From NCBI GenBank assembly GCA_037833965.1, contig AP031358.1:20592001-20656000 (forward strand): DNA of 64,000 bases, read 5' to 3'. This DNA comes from Marchantia polymorpha subsp. ruderalis. Lineage: Eukaryota > Streptophyta > Marchantiopsida > Marchantiales > Marchantiaceae. The notes below the pieces were generated by a model that saw only the letters and a program-made list of their open reading frames with translations, made no database searches and had not been told where the DNA came from. This document shows, one piece after another, positions 1 through 12,249 of the stretch. The translations under genes were made by a program, and so were the position numbers. Numbering within the stretch: the stretch's first letter is position 1; every line of letters begins with the position of its first letter.

Positions 1-559
1 TCTCGTTTTTCAATCACCAGTACGAGCTTCACACCAAATTCTTTAAACCGTGTAAACTTTTTGAACCTCACACGCATTTCATCTGATAGTGACAGCAAAC
101 CAACTTTAGATGATTGCACACCTGTCCATTCATGCATGTAAAGAGCGTGAATAGAGGCTTCGAATGTCTAGTTAGAAACTCAAACATCTTGGACGATAAA
201 GTCTTGATGAAAACCAGTAGAGAAAGTGTACGGAACCCAACATGGAAATATCCTGACACAGGGATGGATAAGAAACTGGATACTTTCACCAGGGTATAGT
301 ATTACAACGAGCATAGATGTGACCTAGGTTTGAAAGAAATTCTTAAATGTATATTTACATATTTGTAACAGATACAGATTTAAATAATATTAATATATAT
401 TATATAGTCAAACATACGAGATCATACGGTTGTGACAATTAGAGTATAAGTTTTTTATGAAATCTGACTTCAGTTTAAGATCCATATCATGAGATCGAAA
501 TAGATGCATGTTTGAAATGATTTAAATATGAAAGCTTCAGGAAAAGTGACTGATTTTAA

Positions 560-3260
560 GTTTTGTAAAGAAAAACCAATTTGTAGCGTATAATCCAAAT
601 TGTGATGGAATCTACATATGACTTTGATTACTTGAAACTTTTTTCACCGATATATTAAGTCTTCAACCTTGCCACATACCAATTTTTCAATGGATGTGTG
701 ATATTTATTGACAAGAAGACTATCAACTTTTCGTATATAATATTTTTAAAATATGTAGAATTTTTAATCATGATTTGAAAAAATTTTACATTCACATACA
801 GAAATAAGATTGAAAATTCCATTACTTATTTATCTTTTAGTTACATTCAAAGATAACGCATGCAAAATTTTGTGTTTTCATTATTTCATAATTTGTTTCA
901 ATACGTATAATGATCTCATGAAATTACAAATCAATTTATCCAATATTTTAAATCAACTGGTTATCTCATGTAAAATTTTTCTTATAAATATTCATATAAT
1001 ATGTTATAAAAATATGCATTTGTTTTATAATGAAACTAAATATTTTATCCAATGCACATACTAAAGAAATTGTAATATATTTCGTTATAGATGTAAAAGA
1101 ATTTATTATAATCTATATTTTTATTATATGAAACCTTTAATCACTAATCTCAATTTGAAAATTCTCTCCTAGTCATTTGTTGGATTTTACTTCAGTTTAT
1201 ATATCCATTTGTAATCAATCAAAATATAATAATTAAAAATTCAACTACCTCCCAAATCATATGATCAATCAAAGATTGTATCTCACATTGCAAAATTATA
1301 CTCAAATTTTTGACAAAAACCTAAATTTCTCTTTAAATCATGATCAATGTAATGATTTCCAAAAACGGAAGAATCAATCAATGAAACATACATCATACAG
1401 ATTCCACTCACCCGATTTGATGAGCTCCTAATAGAGCATTCTGATTAATCTTAATCTTTTGGTACAGGTACTTGAAACTCCACTAACCGGATTTGATGAT
1501 CTCTTGATAGAGGATTCTGATTAATCTTAATCGTCTGGTGCAGATACTTGAAACTCCACTAATCTGATTTGATGGGCTCCTAGTACTCCATATGTATCGG
1601 AGTTTTTCCTTATGTCACAACATTAATCACATAATTATCAGATTTACTTTCAACAATATCCATGAGTGTAGATTTATCTTCGTAAGTATAGGAAACCTAA
1701 GAACTCTCTGCAATACTCATTGAAAGAAACATATCTATTGATAATAAGCTTACATGCTAATGGATACCGGAGCCTATAAACCTGCATATCACTAACATAT
1801 CCAAGAAAATAACAATTATCAAATAGAGTATCTAATTTAGTTTTATTTTACTTCAATATGAAAATGTAAACAGTACAACCAAAAATTCTCAAACAGTTAT
1901 AATCAACCATACTTTTGTAAAAAAGTTCAAACTAGGTCAAAAAATTGATTATGCTAAAAATAGAAAGTTTTAACATATTTATTACATTATTGAAAACTTT
2001 AGTCCAAAATTCATATGATAAATCAAATGGGCTCAACATACCTACGCAACTTTTGAAACAATGTTTGATTGAAATTTTGAAAATCAACACTATGGTGCGG
2101 AGTATACATTGTGATGTAATAACATAAAAAGTAAAGAAATAAAATAAGATAAGATAAAGAGTAATCTTTTACTCTTTGCAATAATTTCAAAAATACTCAA
2201 AAATATATTCCCCTTGAGTTCTCCAATTTTTGAAACTTGTAAACAGTTGAGATTTGTGAATGAGAAAATAAATCCACATGGTCCTTAAATAATCATCAAT
2301 AAACGATATGTAGTAAAATTTCCTAGAGAGTGAAGTTTTAGTAGACGGTGTGCACAAGTCACTATGTATCTACTCAAGAAATTCCTTGAGACTATGAATT
2401 CCAACACTAAAGGTTTGTCTATGCTGCTTGTCCATGATACAATGTTTGCAACACTCCAAACCAACTTTAACCTTGCCATATTACATTTATTCTACTTTAG
2501 AAAATACATCTACCTTTACTACTCATGTGTCCTAGTTTAGAATGTCATACACGAGAGATCTCAACTCAAGATCTAGTAAAATGAATTTCTCCACATATAG
2601 TATTGCTTTTTTAGCAAGTATAAATTATTGTGTTTATGTGCTCTAAGAATTATCTTCTCTTGGACTCTAACCTCAAACATGTTTTATTAAGTACTTCATT
2701 CAAGTGTTTTGAATTTAATATTCCAAAAAAAATTAAATTTTTTTTTTAATATCATATATAAACTTAACTTGGATAAATGTACAGTTGACCTCATCAAACA
2801 TATGAATCTTCACAAATCCAACATATTCAATTTTATAAGCTTATTTTCCATAAAAATTAATCCGTTTGATATTGAGAAAATATAAAATAAATCTCTAATT
2901 TAACATATGTGATAAAAACAATCACTATCAAGAATCCATACATCATCAATAATTTTTGATGGATTATATAAAATATAATTATGATATATATGTTTCAAAT
3001 CAACAAGTCATATTACTCTTGGTCAAAGTGTTTAGTCACATTTACAAATAGAATATCATTATAGTAAATCTTCTGTACTTCTTAACGTGGTCATTATGTC
3101 ACATCTACAGGTAACCAATATTTTCGTTGGTGAGTTAAATTTCAATTTCTTTCATACAAAATTTCATGATATATTGAATTTATATAAACAATTAAACTCT
3201 AGTTCATAATAAAAAGAATGTTACTTGAATTGTCATTCAAGTAAAATATGAATAATATTA
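560..3260 (-). mobile_element. Ty1/copia LTR retrotransposon, decayed fossil
   Basis: Translated traces on the minus strand follow copia pol order from high to low coordinates: protease-end and gag-pre-integrase region (about 3000-2480), integrase core and C-terminal part (about 2480-1680), and reverse transcriptase (about 1260-600). Short matches include WILDS, the LGHMS-like zinc-finger approach, YFLGY in the integrase C-terminus and YMRQP in the reverse transcriptase. The element is broken many times and looks old. No LTR pair was recognised, so both ends are approximate; bases 1-560 may hold its RNase H end but nothing there could be matched. The surroundings are very AT-rich. Confidence 0.8.
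1415..1567. repeat. Two-copy tandem repeat of about 76 bp
   Basis: Two adjacent, slightly diverged units each start with ATTTGATGA and end with ACTTGAAACTCCACTAA. A third partial start (ATTTGATGGGCTCC) follows. The repeat sits between the integrase and reverse transcriptase traces of the copia fossil. Confidence 0.85.
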
Positions 3261-3387
3261 CTAAGTTTGATAAAGATATAAAAAATAATTAATTATCACT
3301 AAATTTAGGTTAATTGTCCTCACTTTTTTATATCCTTAAAACTCTATCAGATCTAATCGCGGAAGTTTGTTTATAATTCAGATACCG

Positions 3388-3925
3388 TGAGAACCTACCC
3401 AACTACTTGGTCTTGTTCTCCGATGCCATCCCAATGGTGCTTGACCGGTGAGTTTCCACGTGACTACGGTTGGGACATAGTCGGATTCTCTGCCTACCCC
3501 GAGACCTTTCCGGAACCGGGTGCTAAAGATGATACAACTCCGGATGGACCATGTTGGGAACTTTGGGATGTGTGAACCTGAACTGCTGGCCAAGAAAGGA
3601 ATGAATTTCGGGGAGGCAGTCTGGTTCAAGGCCGGATCATATATTTTCTCCGAGGGAGATTTGTATTATCTCGGCAACTCTAGCCTAGTACATGCGCAGA
3701 GCATTCTAGATATCTGGTACTGCCAGGTATCCTCATGGGAGCCATCGAGGAATACATAGCACCCGTGGAATAGGTGAACGACCATATCTACCCGGTAGTT
3801 CAATTCGACCCTCTGCAGTTGGCCGAGTACCCGACCTGAAGACCGGAATGCCGGCTATGTTCTCCATGTTCGGATTCTTAGTTTAGGCTATTGTCACTAG
3901 AGACCTTGGTCCACCACTTGGTTAA
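3388..3925 (+). pseudogene. Decayed LHCB (chlorophyll a/b-binding protein) copy
   Basis: The translation tracks the LHCII protein from the LTGEFPGDYGWDT block through [15 protein letters not shown], [14 protein letters not shown] and on to AMFSMFGF and AIVT. About 75% of residues match the consensus I remember over the best 40-residue block. It is a host gene copy and clearly dead: the reading frame changes near 3500-3545 and again after about 3740, and in-frame stops follow (one after the block ending PSRNT near 3758). The Arg-rich helix segment is altered. The N-terminal transit peptide and the extreme C-terminus are missing, and no intron is visible, so it may be a processed retrocopy. It lies about 100 bp from the copia fossil, though any link in origin is inference. 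Confidence 0.85.
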
Positions 3926-5269
3926 TTAACGTAAGCGGAATGGTAACTAGCTGCTACCAAAATATGTACTTTATATATGATAATAATACCAAAATTTCAT
4001 TCTTCCATCCTGGATTACTTTCCCGTGACTTTTCGAATTTGCCCATTGGTTACTTACCGCATAAAACTGCGATATACACTAATTATGAACTGTCTGGATG
4101 TAACTTTCTATTGCTGATAAAAGGCCCGATTATTGCAAAACGAGGCTAATAAGGAGAAATAATTCGTAGCCTGAAATGAAAGTGACTGCACGAGAATTCA
4201 TAACTCACGTAGCGCTTGGTGGGCTCATGGAGGAAAGGACGACATTTGAACCCTGATGCTCCTTCTCCAGACCTAAATTTGTTTTCCTTAATATTGGAGT
4301 TACCGATCGTTTGATCCGACAGCGACGGAAATGCTCGTGGATTCACGAATTCACGTCGCAGAGATCCGAATTTCTCGACCGTAATTTTCAGGTTCGGCGA
4401 ATGAGCGAAGCAGGCATGGCATGCGTTTGCTCGCAAATCATTTAGCGATGGCGCGATCGCGATGCTGGAAGGAATTACGAAGGGTCCATCGAAAGTGCTG
4501 GAGCTAAAAGGCTGTTTCGAATCTCAGTCTGCTCGTCGCGTGGGCCCTACGGGCCTTTGTCAGAGGCTTAGAGTCTTCGTCTTCTTCTCCGACCTATTGC
4601 TTTCTGAGAGATTTCTGCTTTTCCAATGGATAGCCGCTCGAATGCTGCGTCTTTCTTCATCTCAGTGGTTGTTTGGAGAACTTTTCCGCTACGGATGTCG
4701 GTGGAAATCATAGCCAGCAATGCTCGCAAGCTCTAATTGTGTGCATGGATGCATGCCGGACGACCGCCCCTTGAAATCATAACAAAGAAAGCGGAAATTG
4801 CACGCTCTCATGAAGCACTAACCTAATGGACGATGGAGGAGGAGGACGACGACGGAGGAGCTAATGGGTTTATCTTGATCGATTCCCGCCCTTCTGAAAC
4901 CACCACACCTACAGCGATACCGAACTGACAAAGTATCCAAGGATGCTCGTTGATGGCTGAAAAGTTCAGAATGTGAGAAAAGGACGAGGCGGCGGGAGTT
5001 CTTTCTCACATGTTGTTGGAGAGTCAAAGCACAGAGCTGCTCTCACTTGAGCCATGAAGCAGACAGACACAGACAAATGAATTGCGGTTGAAGTGTGCAT
5101 GAGAAACGGAAGATACGTTCTGAAAGCAATGGAAGCTTCCTGAGAAGAAAGAGTAAAGAATGAAGCATTTCAGGATGAGAGTCGGTCTAGAATTGGTCAG
5201 ATTTTGCGGTTGAAGACGAAAAGAGAAGGGGAGAAATCTTTCTGGTGCTCCTTACGACCGTGGGCGGCA
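3926..5269. other. Intergenic region and SYP61 upstream region
   Basis: No gene was recognised. Short ORFs on both strands (for example 4462-4713 + and 4146-4436 -) match no family I know. The last 500 bp before the SYP61 start are purine-rich and probably hold its promoter and 5' UTR. Confidence 0.5.
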
Positions 5270-8165
5270 ATGTCGCATCTCGATCCTTATTATCTCGTTA
5301 AAGATGAAGTGCAGGACTCTGTACGTATCCACACATTCACCCACAAGAGCGGCTCAGTAAGTGGCCAGATTTTCCGCAAATATGGGCCTGTTGCGTTGCT
5401 TTGAACAAATGATCCACTGCTCTTTCAATCTTTCAATCTTTCAATCTTTCAAATCATCGAGACTAAGGTCTGATCAACTTTTACAATGCGTACTGTCCCT
5501 CCACGATCTCCTCAAACAGTTCGCTTTTGAATTTTCTGCACAGCGCGAGTATATAAAAAGAGAGACTCTTGCTTACATCCAATCTTCATAATAATAGTCT
5601 AACATATCGGATTGGCATAAGTCTCCTGCAACTGCCAACCTTAAGCAGAATTTTTAGTAGGTGGACGCAATTATGCACTTTTATCATGTGATTGCAAGTT
5701 ACGAACCTGACCTGTTTTTCCCCAATCGTAGATCGCACAACTTCAGTCAGGCATGACCCAGTGGAAGCAGCTACCTGAAGTTTCGAATGAACGGGCCAGC
5801 CTCACCAAGAAGCTCATTTCCAGCTGTGATACCATCAAGTGGCAGGTGTGAACTTTTGATAACATTTGTTCGTTTGACCTCGGTGCTAATCAGCAATCCT
5901 CAATACTTTGTCTTATGGATGAAATAAAAATGGCGAGTTTGATCTCGATATGGTAGCTGCTCAGAATATCACAAAGCTCTTTCACCATAATCTGCTAAAT
6001 GGCATGCCAACTCCACGTAAAGGTCAAGCAACTTTTGCGTGTAATCAGCTTGCCAAGAGAAATTTAATCACTCAAAATTCAGATGTATGGAAGTTCTGTT
6101 CATACAACATGAACAAGTCATTCATATCAAATAGATATTTAGATAGTTGTTCCATGATGCCATGCAAGGGCCTTCTTCTTCTACAAAGAGAGACCTTTGT
6201 CGATCACGTAGAGAGTGCTGAAGATGACGTCTGTGTGTGTTAAGGTGGACGAACTCGACAAGGCGGTGTCCGTTGCAGAGAGGGATATGACCAAATTTGG
6301 AGTTAGTCTGACGGAACTGCAGACACGAAGAGCGTGGATCAGTTCGACAGTTACCGAGGTGATTCAATGAGAGTGTGATGTCAAAGAATGCGCAGCTGAT
6401 TCCAGTTAGATCGCCTAGCTAGCATCCCAAATCTAGGCAGATTGTCCAACTTTAGCTGGTCAAAACGGTCAGCTTCGGAGTCACTGTCTTGACGCCGCTG
6501 CAAGTGAAGAGTCACATCGAATTCAGGAGAATGGACTCCGAGGTGTTGTATAATATGTTGCTGACGTCGTGGGGATTGTGACCTGGGATCTTGTCAAAGG
6601 GGGTGGTGTTCTTTCTATATTCTTTCCAAAGCTTTTGAAGTCTGATGAATCTGTAGCTGCACATTGCATGTCTATACAATAAATGCAAATCTCCAGGATT
6701 ACCACAAGATTATTTACTGGTCGAAAATGTTGAATTCACTGTTTATGTACCCCTTATCTTTGAAGGTAATTCGTTTCTTAGGTGAGTAGTTATCGGAAGA
6801 CACTGCAAGTTGCCGATGATGCGTTGCGGCTTCCCATGGCAGCTCCACTCGCAGCCCACGGGGATGCCCTGAGGGGTCAGATCGGGCCCGTGCAAAAAAA
6901 TCGTCAGAGCTTTGAAAACGATGATTATATCCATGGTGAACAAGAAAGGCAAACCCAGTATTTGAAGTAAGACGAATATCATCGCAAGTGAGCGCTTGAA
7001 TATTCTTTCATAATACTGCACTCTGTGAGCCCTTATTATAAGATTCTTGCCTGCTTCATATTTTCCTTCGCCCGTAAGATTTTGACCATGATGGCACTAT
7101 AACTTCCACAGCATTGGAAAAATCATAAGGACTTCAAATTGGATGCTTAACTCTACCAGTAGCATCAAACGTATAAAGTCGAACGCTTAATCAAACTGCT
7201 CTTTATCGAGGTCTGAGTTGAAGCATATTCAGGAAATGAAAAGCAAAAGTACGCTCATCAAGGATTAATATTACTTTCTAGGGAGCAAGATGAAGATCTG
7301 GACGATTTGAGTCAAAGTGTGCAAAGAATGGGCAACATTGGCTTAGCAATCCACGAAGAATTGGACAGTCAGGTACAGGTTCTATCTATGCATTCACTCG
7401 TACACAAGTTTCAAAACAATCAGTGTGCTCTCTCCAATTTCCCTCTGTTAAATATAATACATCACAGGTATCTGTACGTATCTCAGCACGAGTGAACATG
7501 ATATTCAAACCTCTTGTTGATCCGTGCAACATCAAACGATCCATGTACACAAAGGTTTGTTGACAAAGAATATACTGGATTTCCAAATGAATTATTGGTT
7601 CTAATTTGGACACCTCATTGATTCAGGAAGTCCTTATCAGCGATATTAGCCGTGATGTTGATACCGCAGCTACTCGGCTTGATTATGTCCAGGTGAATGT
7701 CCTCAAACGACCCGTAAGTAACCACCGCAGGGATTTCGGTTAGGCTGTTTATGTCAGAAACTGTTTACTTTCTCATTTGGCTTTCTCGTCGCCCAGTGCA
7801 AACGTCAAGTTTGATACAAGTACGAGTGGCCCCACCTGCTGCGCAAGTTGTACAAAACTCTCTCGTTTGTATGACTGTGACCGATATTACAAAATCTGTT
7901 GCTTTGATCACAGTCACCCTTCGATGAAGCTGAGGGTCTTTCAATTCATCTGAAAGTAGATAAATTACTTGATTTGTCAAGAAAATAATTTCTGGGTCCA
8001 TGGTATCCTGAATGGAGAAGGTCTTTCTGATCAAGTCGCTGGATTTCTATGCAGAAAAAAATGGAAACATTGATAAAGAAAGCTGGAGCTAAAGGGCAGC
8101 TTGTTTTGATTGCCGTGCTGGTGATCTTACTAGCTCTTTTGATCATGCTGATATTTTACACTTGA
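5270..8165 (+). CDS. SYP61: Qc-SNARE SYP61 (syntaxin 6/10 family), 243 aa
   Basis: Trans-Golgi-network Qc-SNARE that pairs with Qa/Qb and R-SNAREs in vesicle fusion. Seven exons join in phase: 5270-5320, 5732-5845, 6245-6358, 6782-6966, 7282-7372, 7627-7692, 8055-8165. The N-terminus (DPYYLVKDEVQDS) and the following helices match the syntaxin-6 N-terminal domain (about residues 1-95). The SNARE motif runs from EQDEDLDDLSQSVQRMG (about 156) to about 220; the central zero-layer residue is Gln185, the last codon of exon 5. Residues about 223-242 form the C-terminal membrane anchor, with almost no tail behind it. Length equals the Arabidopsis protein (about 245 aa). The ATG at 5270 starts the conserved N-terminus. 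Confidence 0.95.
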
Positions 8166-9653
8166 GACTTTTTCAGCTAGCCGCTGTCTAGAGATTTGTT
8201 GACCAGCGTATGACAGCTTGGAGCCTTGATAATTGATGGTATATAGAAATCAGTATATGTATATATTCTACGACTAGCTCGTATAAAATTTGTCAACCTG
8301 GCATTATCCAGTCTCGCCGTTCGCACTCGTCGGTAGGTGTAGAATGTGATTCAGCATGTGAAGCAACTTGTATTGCTCGGTTGTACGTTGTATGTAATCC
8401 GGTGAGAATTTTACACCACAAATGTGTCTATCACATCTTTCTTCATGACTCACTGTCACAGCATCGTCGACTTGGACCTGGAGTGGACCTGGAGTGGTTC
8501 AACGAGACTTACTCATTGTTTTCTTTTGGCCTAAGATATAGTTGCAAAAGGCTTGGAACCTAATACGAGAACGACCCAGGCATCAATTCCGTGAAGACAC
8601 ATTATCTACCTGATCACGTCACGCCGTTGTGCCCGTCACCATTCGAAGAGTCCTCATTCGAGTGAGCTTTCTTTTTTGTCGTCATTCTCTAGCAAACCAT
8701 TCGCAGTGACCATCGCTGGGGCTAAGTATAAGAAGCAACTCCTGCGGTCTATCCTGGGTGCATCTCTCAGCTCTACTTGCCTCTTACTGCGAAGGACCAT
8801 CCATCCGTCGTACTTAGCGAGCAGTAGTGCTCCTGCAGTGAAGCAAGACATTGTATTCTGGAATCAGTGTGCGTTGCAGTTCTGCAATATCTCCATCCAC
8901 ACTCTGCAGTCAAAGCATTCTTCTAGGTCTCCAAGTGCTGCAGGTCCGACGGGAATATCGCTCACTGATAGCTTCTGCACTCGATCCTTTTCTCCTCTGC
9001 GACTTGAGCTAGCACTTTCTGAAGAGCGGCAGACGTAGAAGGAAGCAGCTCCTTGCTGTACAAGGGGGAAATTTCGACCCTTGACGCCGGACTTCAGACT
9101 CACATCCATCACAAAGCGGTAGGAGTCGGCATCATCCTCTTTCTGTATGAGTTTCAGCTCATATGGAAAGCGGATGCAACTATGCACAACAGTCACGTCT
9201 GTTCATCTTCTGCAAAATCTTTCTCCCTTGTCGTCCTTGCCAGTCAAAGCTATCGTGGTACTAACGCAAAAGGCTTACAAGCTTAACTTGTAGTCTTTGA
9301 CATTTGTACTCAATTCTTACTAGAGCATCTTCATAAATGCTGAAGTGGAGGTACTAAGTGCACTGCATGAGTAGATGTCATTTATGACACTGGTCTCAGA
9401 CAAGAGCTGGTTGAGCGGGAGTGACTTGATAGATTGCAGATCAGAATCTCCAGTTTGTTATTTGCATGCTGCGAGCACCACTTTGACAGCATGAAGTTTT
9501 CTGGGCAGAATCATGCATCGTCACATACACTTCTACTTTGATACTATGATGAAATCGCTTTCAAGACAACTCTACGTTGCTAACCTGACACTGTCACACG
9601 CTTACAACCCTGACTTCTGGTCCCAGGGGCTCCTTCAAAGCAGGAAAAAAGAA
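8166..9653. other. Intergenic, SYP61 3' region to phytocyanin promoter
   Basis: Apart from the ambiguous minus-strand frame at 8654-9196 (separate entry), no gene was recognised. The first few hundred bases are likely SYP61 3' UTR; the last few hundred precede the phytocyanin start. Confidence 0.5.
8654..9196 (-). other. Ambiguous 180-codon frame with one internal stop
   Basis: On the minus strand one reading frame runs from ATG at 9196 to a stop at 8654, interrupted only by a TGA at 8864-8866. It splits into 110-aa and 65-aa halves in the same frame. The first half is rich in charged residues (KEDDADSYRF, EKDRVQKL, AALGDLEECF), giving it a protein-like look. No family was recognised. The opposite strand holds a 120-codon Ser-rich ORF (8676-9038) over the same bases, so which strand, if any, is coding is unclear. 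It could be a decayed gene, a gene with a short intron over the stop, or chance. Confidence 0.25.
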
Positions 9654-11300
9654 ATGGATTTTCTGGTCCGCGTTTACACCTATCTCGTCCTTCTATTGGG
9701 AGTAATTCCATCATATACAGCAGATGCCAAGGTTTTGAATCTCATGTGGAGTAAGGCTGGTGATCCAGACTCTCTAGCATTGACAAAGTCACACCGAGTC
9801 GAGGTTGGCGACGTCATAGGTAATGGGGTTGACTGCAAGCAAGGACAAGTCTCATAACTGCGATCCTTGAGATTGGATCTTCTTTTACACTTCGCTCTTC
9901 CAATTTGTATCTTTGTTTGACATTGACTGCAATGTTTTGATGTACTTCATGAAGAAGGCAATGATGTCACTGAATGGCAGTAGCTATTGAACAGAAAGCG
10001 AGGAACTTTGCTTACTGATAAAGTCATGTTGATATCTGTGGAAAAGCTTTTTACTATGGCACCGGAGCTCCGTATCACATGCACATGAAACAAGGAGGAA
10101 GTGCTGATGAAACCAGTACGTGGCCATCTCCAACCCAAAAGGGTTCGATACACAAATTATGGCAATTCCGAGACGGGCAATCATTCGCCGTCTGCGATTT
10201 TTCTCATGCGACTCTTTTCGATGACAGTGGGAAAGGGCAGTACATGGTACGTCGTCAGCTTATGTCTCTGCAGTCCGTGCATCAGAGACGTGTAAAATCC
10301 TCTGGATGCTTTGGACTCGAGGCGATCACACGTATCTGAATTTTGTTCGAGAGTTTCTTTCTGCAGTGAGTATGTTCAGTGTGGACCGAGTTCGTGTTGC
10401 CTTTGTATCGGTCTGCAACATGAATCTGATCTGATTTCTGCTCGTTCCGTTGGTTGTAGTGGAGAGCGCCGTCAAAGGGGACGTTTTACTTCGGATTCTC
10501 GGCCGAGGACAATCACTCGGAAGCTCATTGTTCATCGAGAGTGAAGCAAATAAGAATCACTGTGATTCCCAAGGAGGTGATCCAGTCTGCCGAGGACGAT
10601 GCACTTGCTCCAGCTCCTGCTCCTACAGCCGGCGGACCCGTCCCGATTGTACCGGTACGTGGCCCAGCTCTCACCCCATCCCCAACACCAGCTGCAGGCC
10701 CTGCTGCACCGTCTCCATCTTCACCTCCCACCTCCACTCCAGCTCCAGTGCCAGCACCCACTCTCCCTGTCACTCCAGCTCCTGCCGCCGCCGCCACTCC
10801 CATCAGCGATCCAGCACCAGCTCTAGAACCCGCAGTCCCTTCTCCTGGCCCTGCCCCGGGAGTCGAAGTTCCCGTTCCAGCTCCCAAGAGTCTCATAGCT
10901 CACCCTCCCCCTCCACCCGCTCATCACCATCCTCCTCCTCCCCCTCCTCATTCTCACAAGCACAATCACTCAGCTCCTGCTCCAGCTCCCTCGTCATATT
11001 CCGGGCCTCCTGCTCCACCTCTCGAAACACCGGAGCCTATAATCTACTCACCGGACGTGTCTCCTGCTGGTGAACCCACTCCACCGGTACGTGTTGTTGC
11101 TCGACAGTGACCTTAATCGGTGCATGGATTCCGGTGACTTTTCTCGTTTGCAGATTGCGCAGCAGTAAAATCAGATAGATTACGTCCTAAATCCATGCAC
11201 ACTGGTGATTGATTGGTTTCAGAACGATGGAGTCGTCGTCGAGGCGCTTCCATGGGGCGCAATGGTGATCGCAGCGGCAGCAGCTGTCTTCGCCGCTTGA
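9654..11300 (+). CDS. Phytocyanin-like (early nodulin-like) arabinogalactan protein, GPI-anchored, 356 aa
   Basis: Cell-surface chimeric AGP. Exons 9654-9819, 10047-10246, 10460-11086 and 11223-11300 join in phase. Residues 1-25 are a signal peptide. The cupredoxin-type domain follows (about 26-160): His91 and Cys105 (FAVCDFS), then TFYFGF and HC at 145-146; Cys105-Cys146 should form the family disulfide. The copper-ligand Cys is Phe here, so this is an early-nodulin-like, probably non-blue domain. Residues about 170-330 are Pro/Ala/Ser-rich with AP and SP pairs typical of O-glycosylated AGP, plus a His-rich stretch (270-292). The last exon encodes a hydrophobic tail (WGAMVIAAAAAVFAA) fitting GPI-anchor processing. 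Residues 66-88 are long for the family; a 57-bp in-frame optional intron (10116-10172) cannot be excluded. Confidence 0.85.
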
Positions 11301-12099
11301 GATATGGTCTTCCATATAGCAAAGCCAATTGCGGTCCACACATATCGTCTTCAATTTTGACGCCCTCCCTCGATCGAGGATTCTGAGGTTTGGTGGCACA
11401 AACCTCCGAAGCTTCTAGAGGCACGAGCTTTGAGACTATGCTTGACTGCAGTTTTAGATCTTAGAGGTTTAGAGTGTCCCGGCAACTCGCGACGACGTTC
11501 TACTTCCCTCTTCTTTTTTTCACTTTCTCTTTGCGGCTGCTACTGAACGCTGCAAGGCCTCAGTCGTGTGTGAGTCTGATCAGTCACCCGTGTACACGGT
11601 GAGAAGATCACACGGAGGCACCAGCTTGGACTTGAAGTTTGCTCAAACAATAAATTGTGTGTGTGTTTCATTTCATGTACAAACTGGTGTGCTGATCATG
11701 ACGAGGGATGAACTTACTGGAATGGATAAAAAGTTGAGAAATGTGATTGGCTTGTTTGAAATCATATAAATAATCGAAATGGTGAATGGTGACCAAAGTC
11801 TCTGACTGAATGCAAGCAACAAGAGACCATATCCCTCCCATTATAGACACACGTGACAGGGCCCTGTATAATATTTCATGCAGAATTAAATTCAGAGACT
11901 TTCAAATTGTCTAAAGTTCCACTATTTCTCCCATCGTCGTCTTATTATGTCTGTGAGTGCGGTCAAAGGTGAGACATCCAATACAATCAACTCCACTCCA
12001 CTCCACTCCGCATGATCACAACAGTTTCATTACAGTTGCATTTTGAAGCCTCCATAATATCACTTCCGACTTCCAGATCTTCGAGCTCGATCGACCTGG
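11301..12099. other. Intergenic, phytocyanin 3' region
   Basis: Nothing recognisable. A short CTCCA microrepeat lies near 11990-12008. Confidence 0.5.
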
Positions 12100-12249
12100 C
12101 TACGATGACGGCTCGATCTGATGGACAAAGTCCCATGCTTCACATTGGCGAGAGGTCTGCTGAGGCAGATCAGACGAGTCAGGCATGGCGGCCTGGTCAT
12201 GATGTGATTGCCCCACGTCGTACTCGGAGCTGGTAGATGTCATGGTCAG

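Noticed and set aside
10450-11073. 207-aa Ser/Arg/Cys-rich plus ORF
   Set aside because: Out-of-frame shadow of the Pro/Ala-rich phytocyanin tail.
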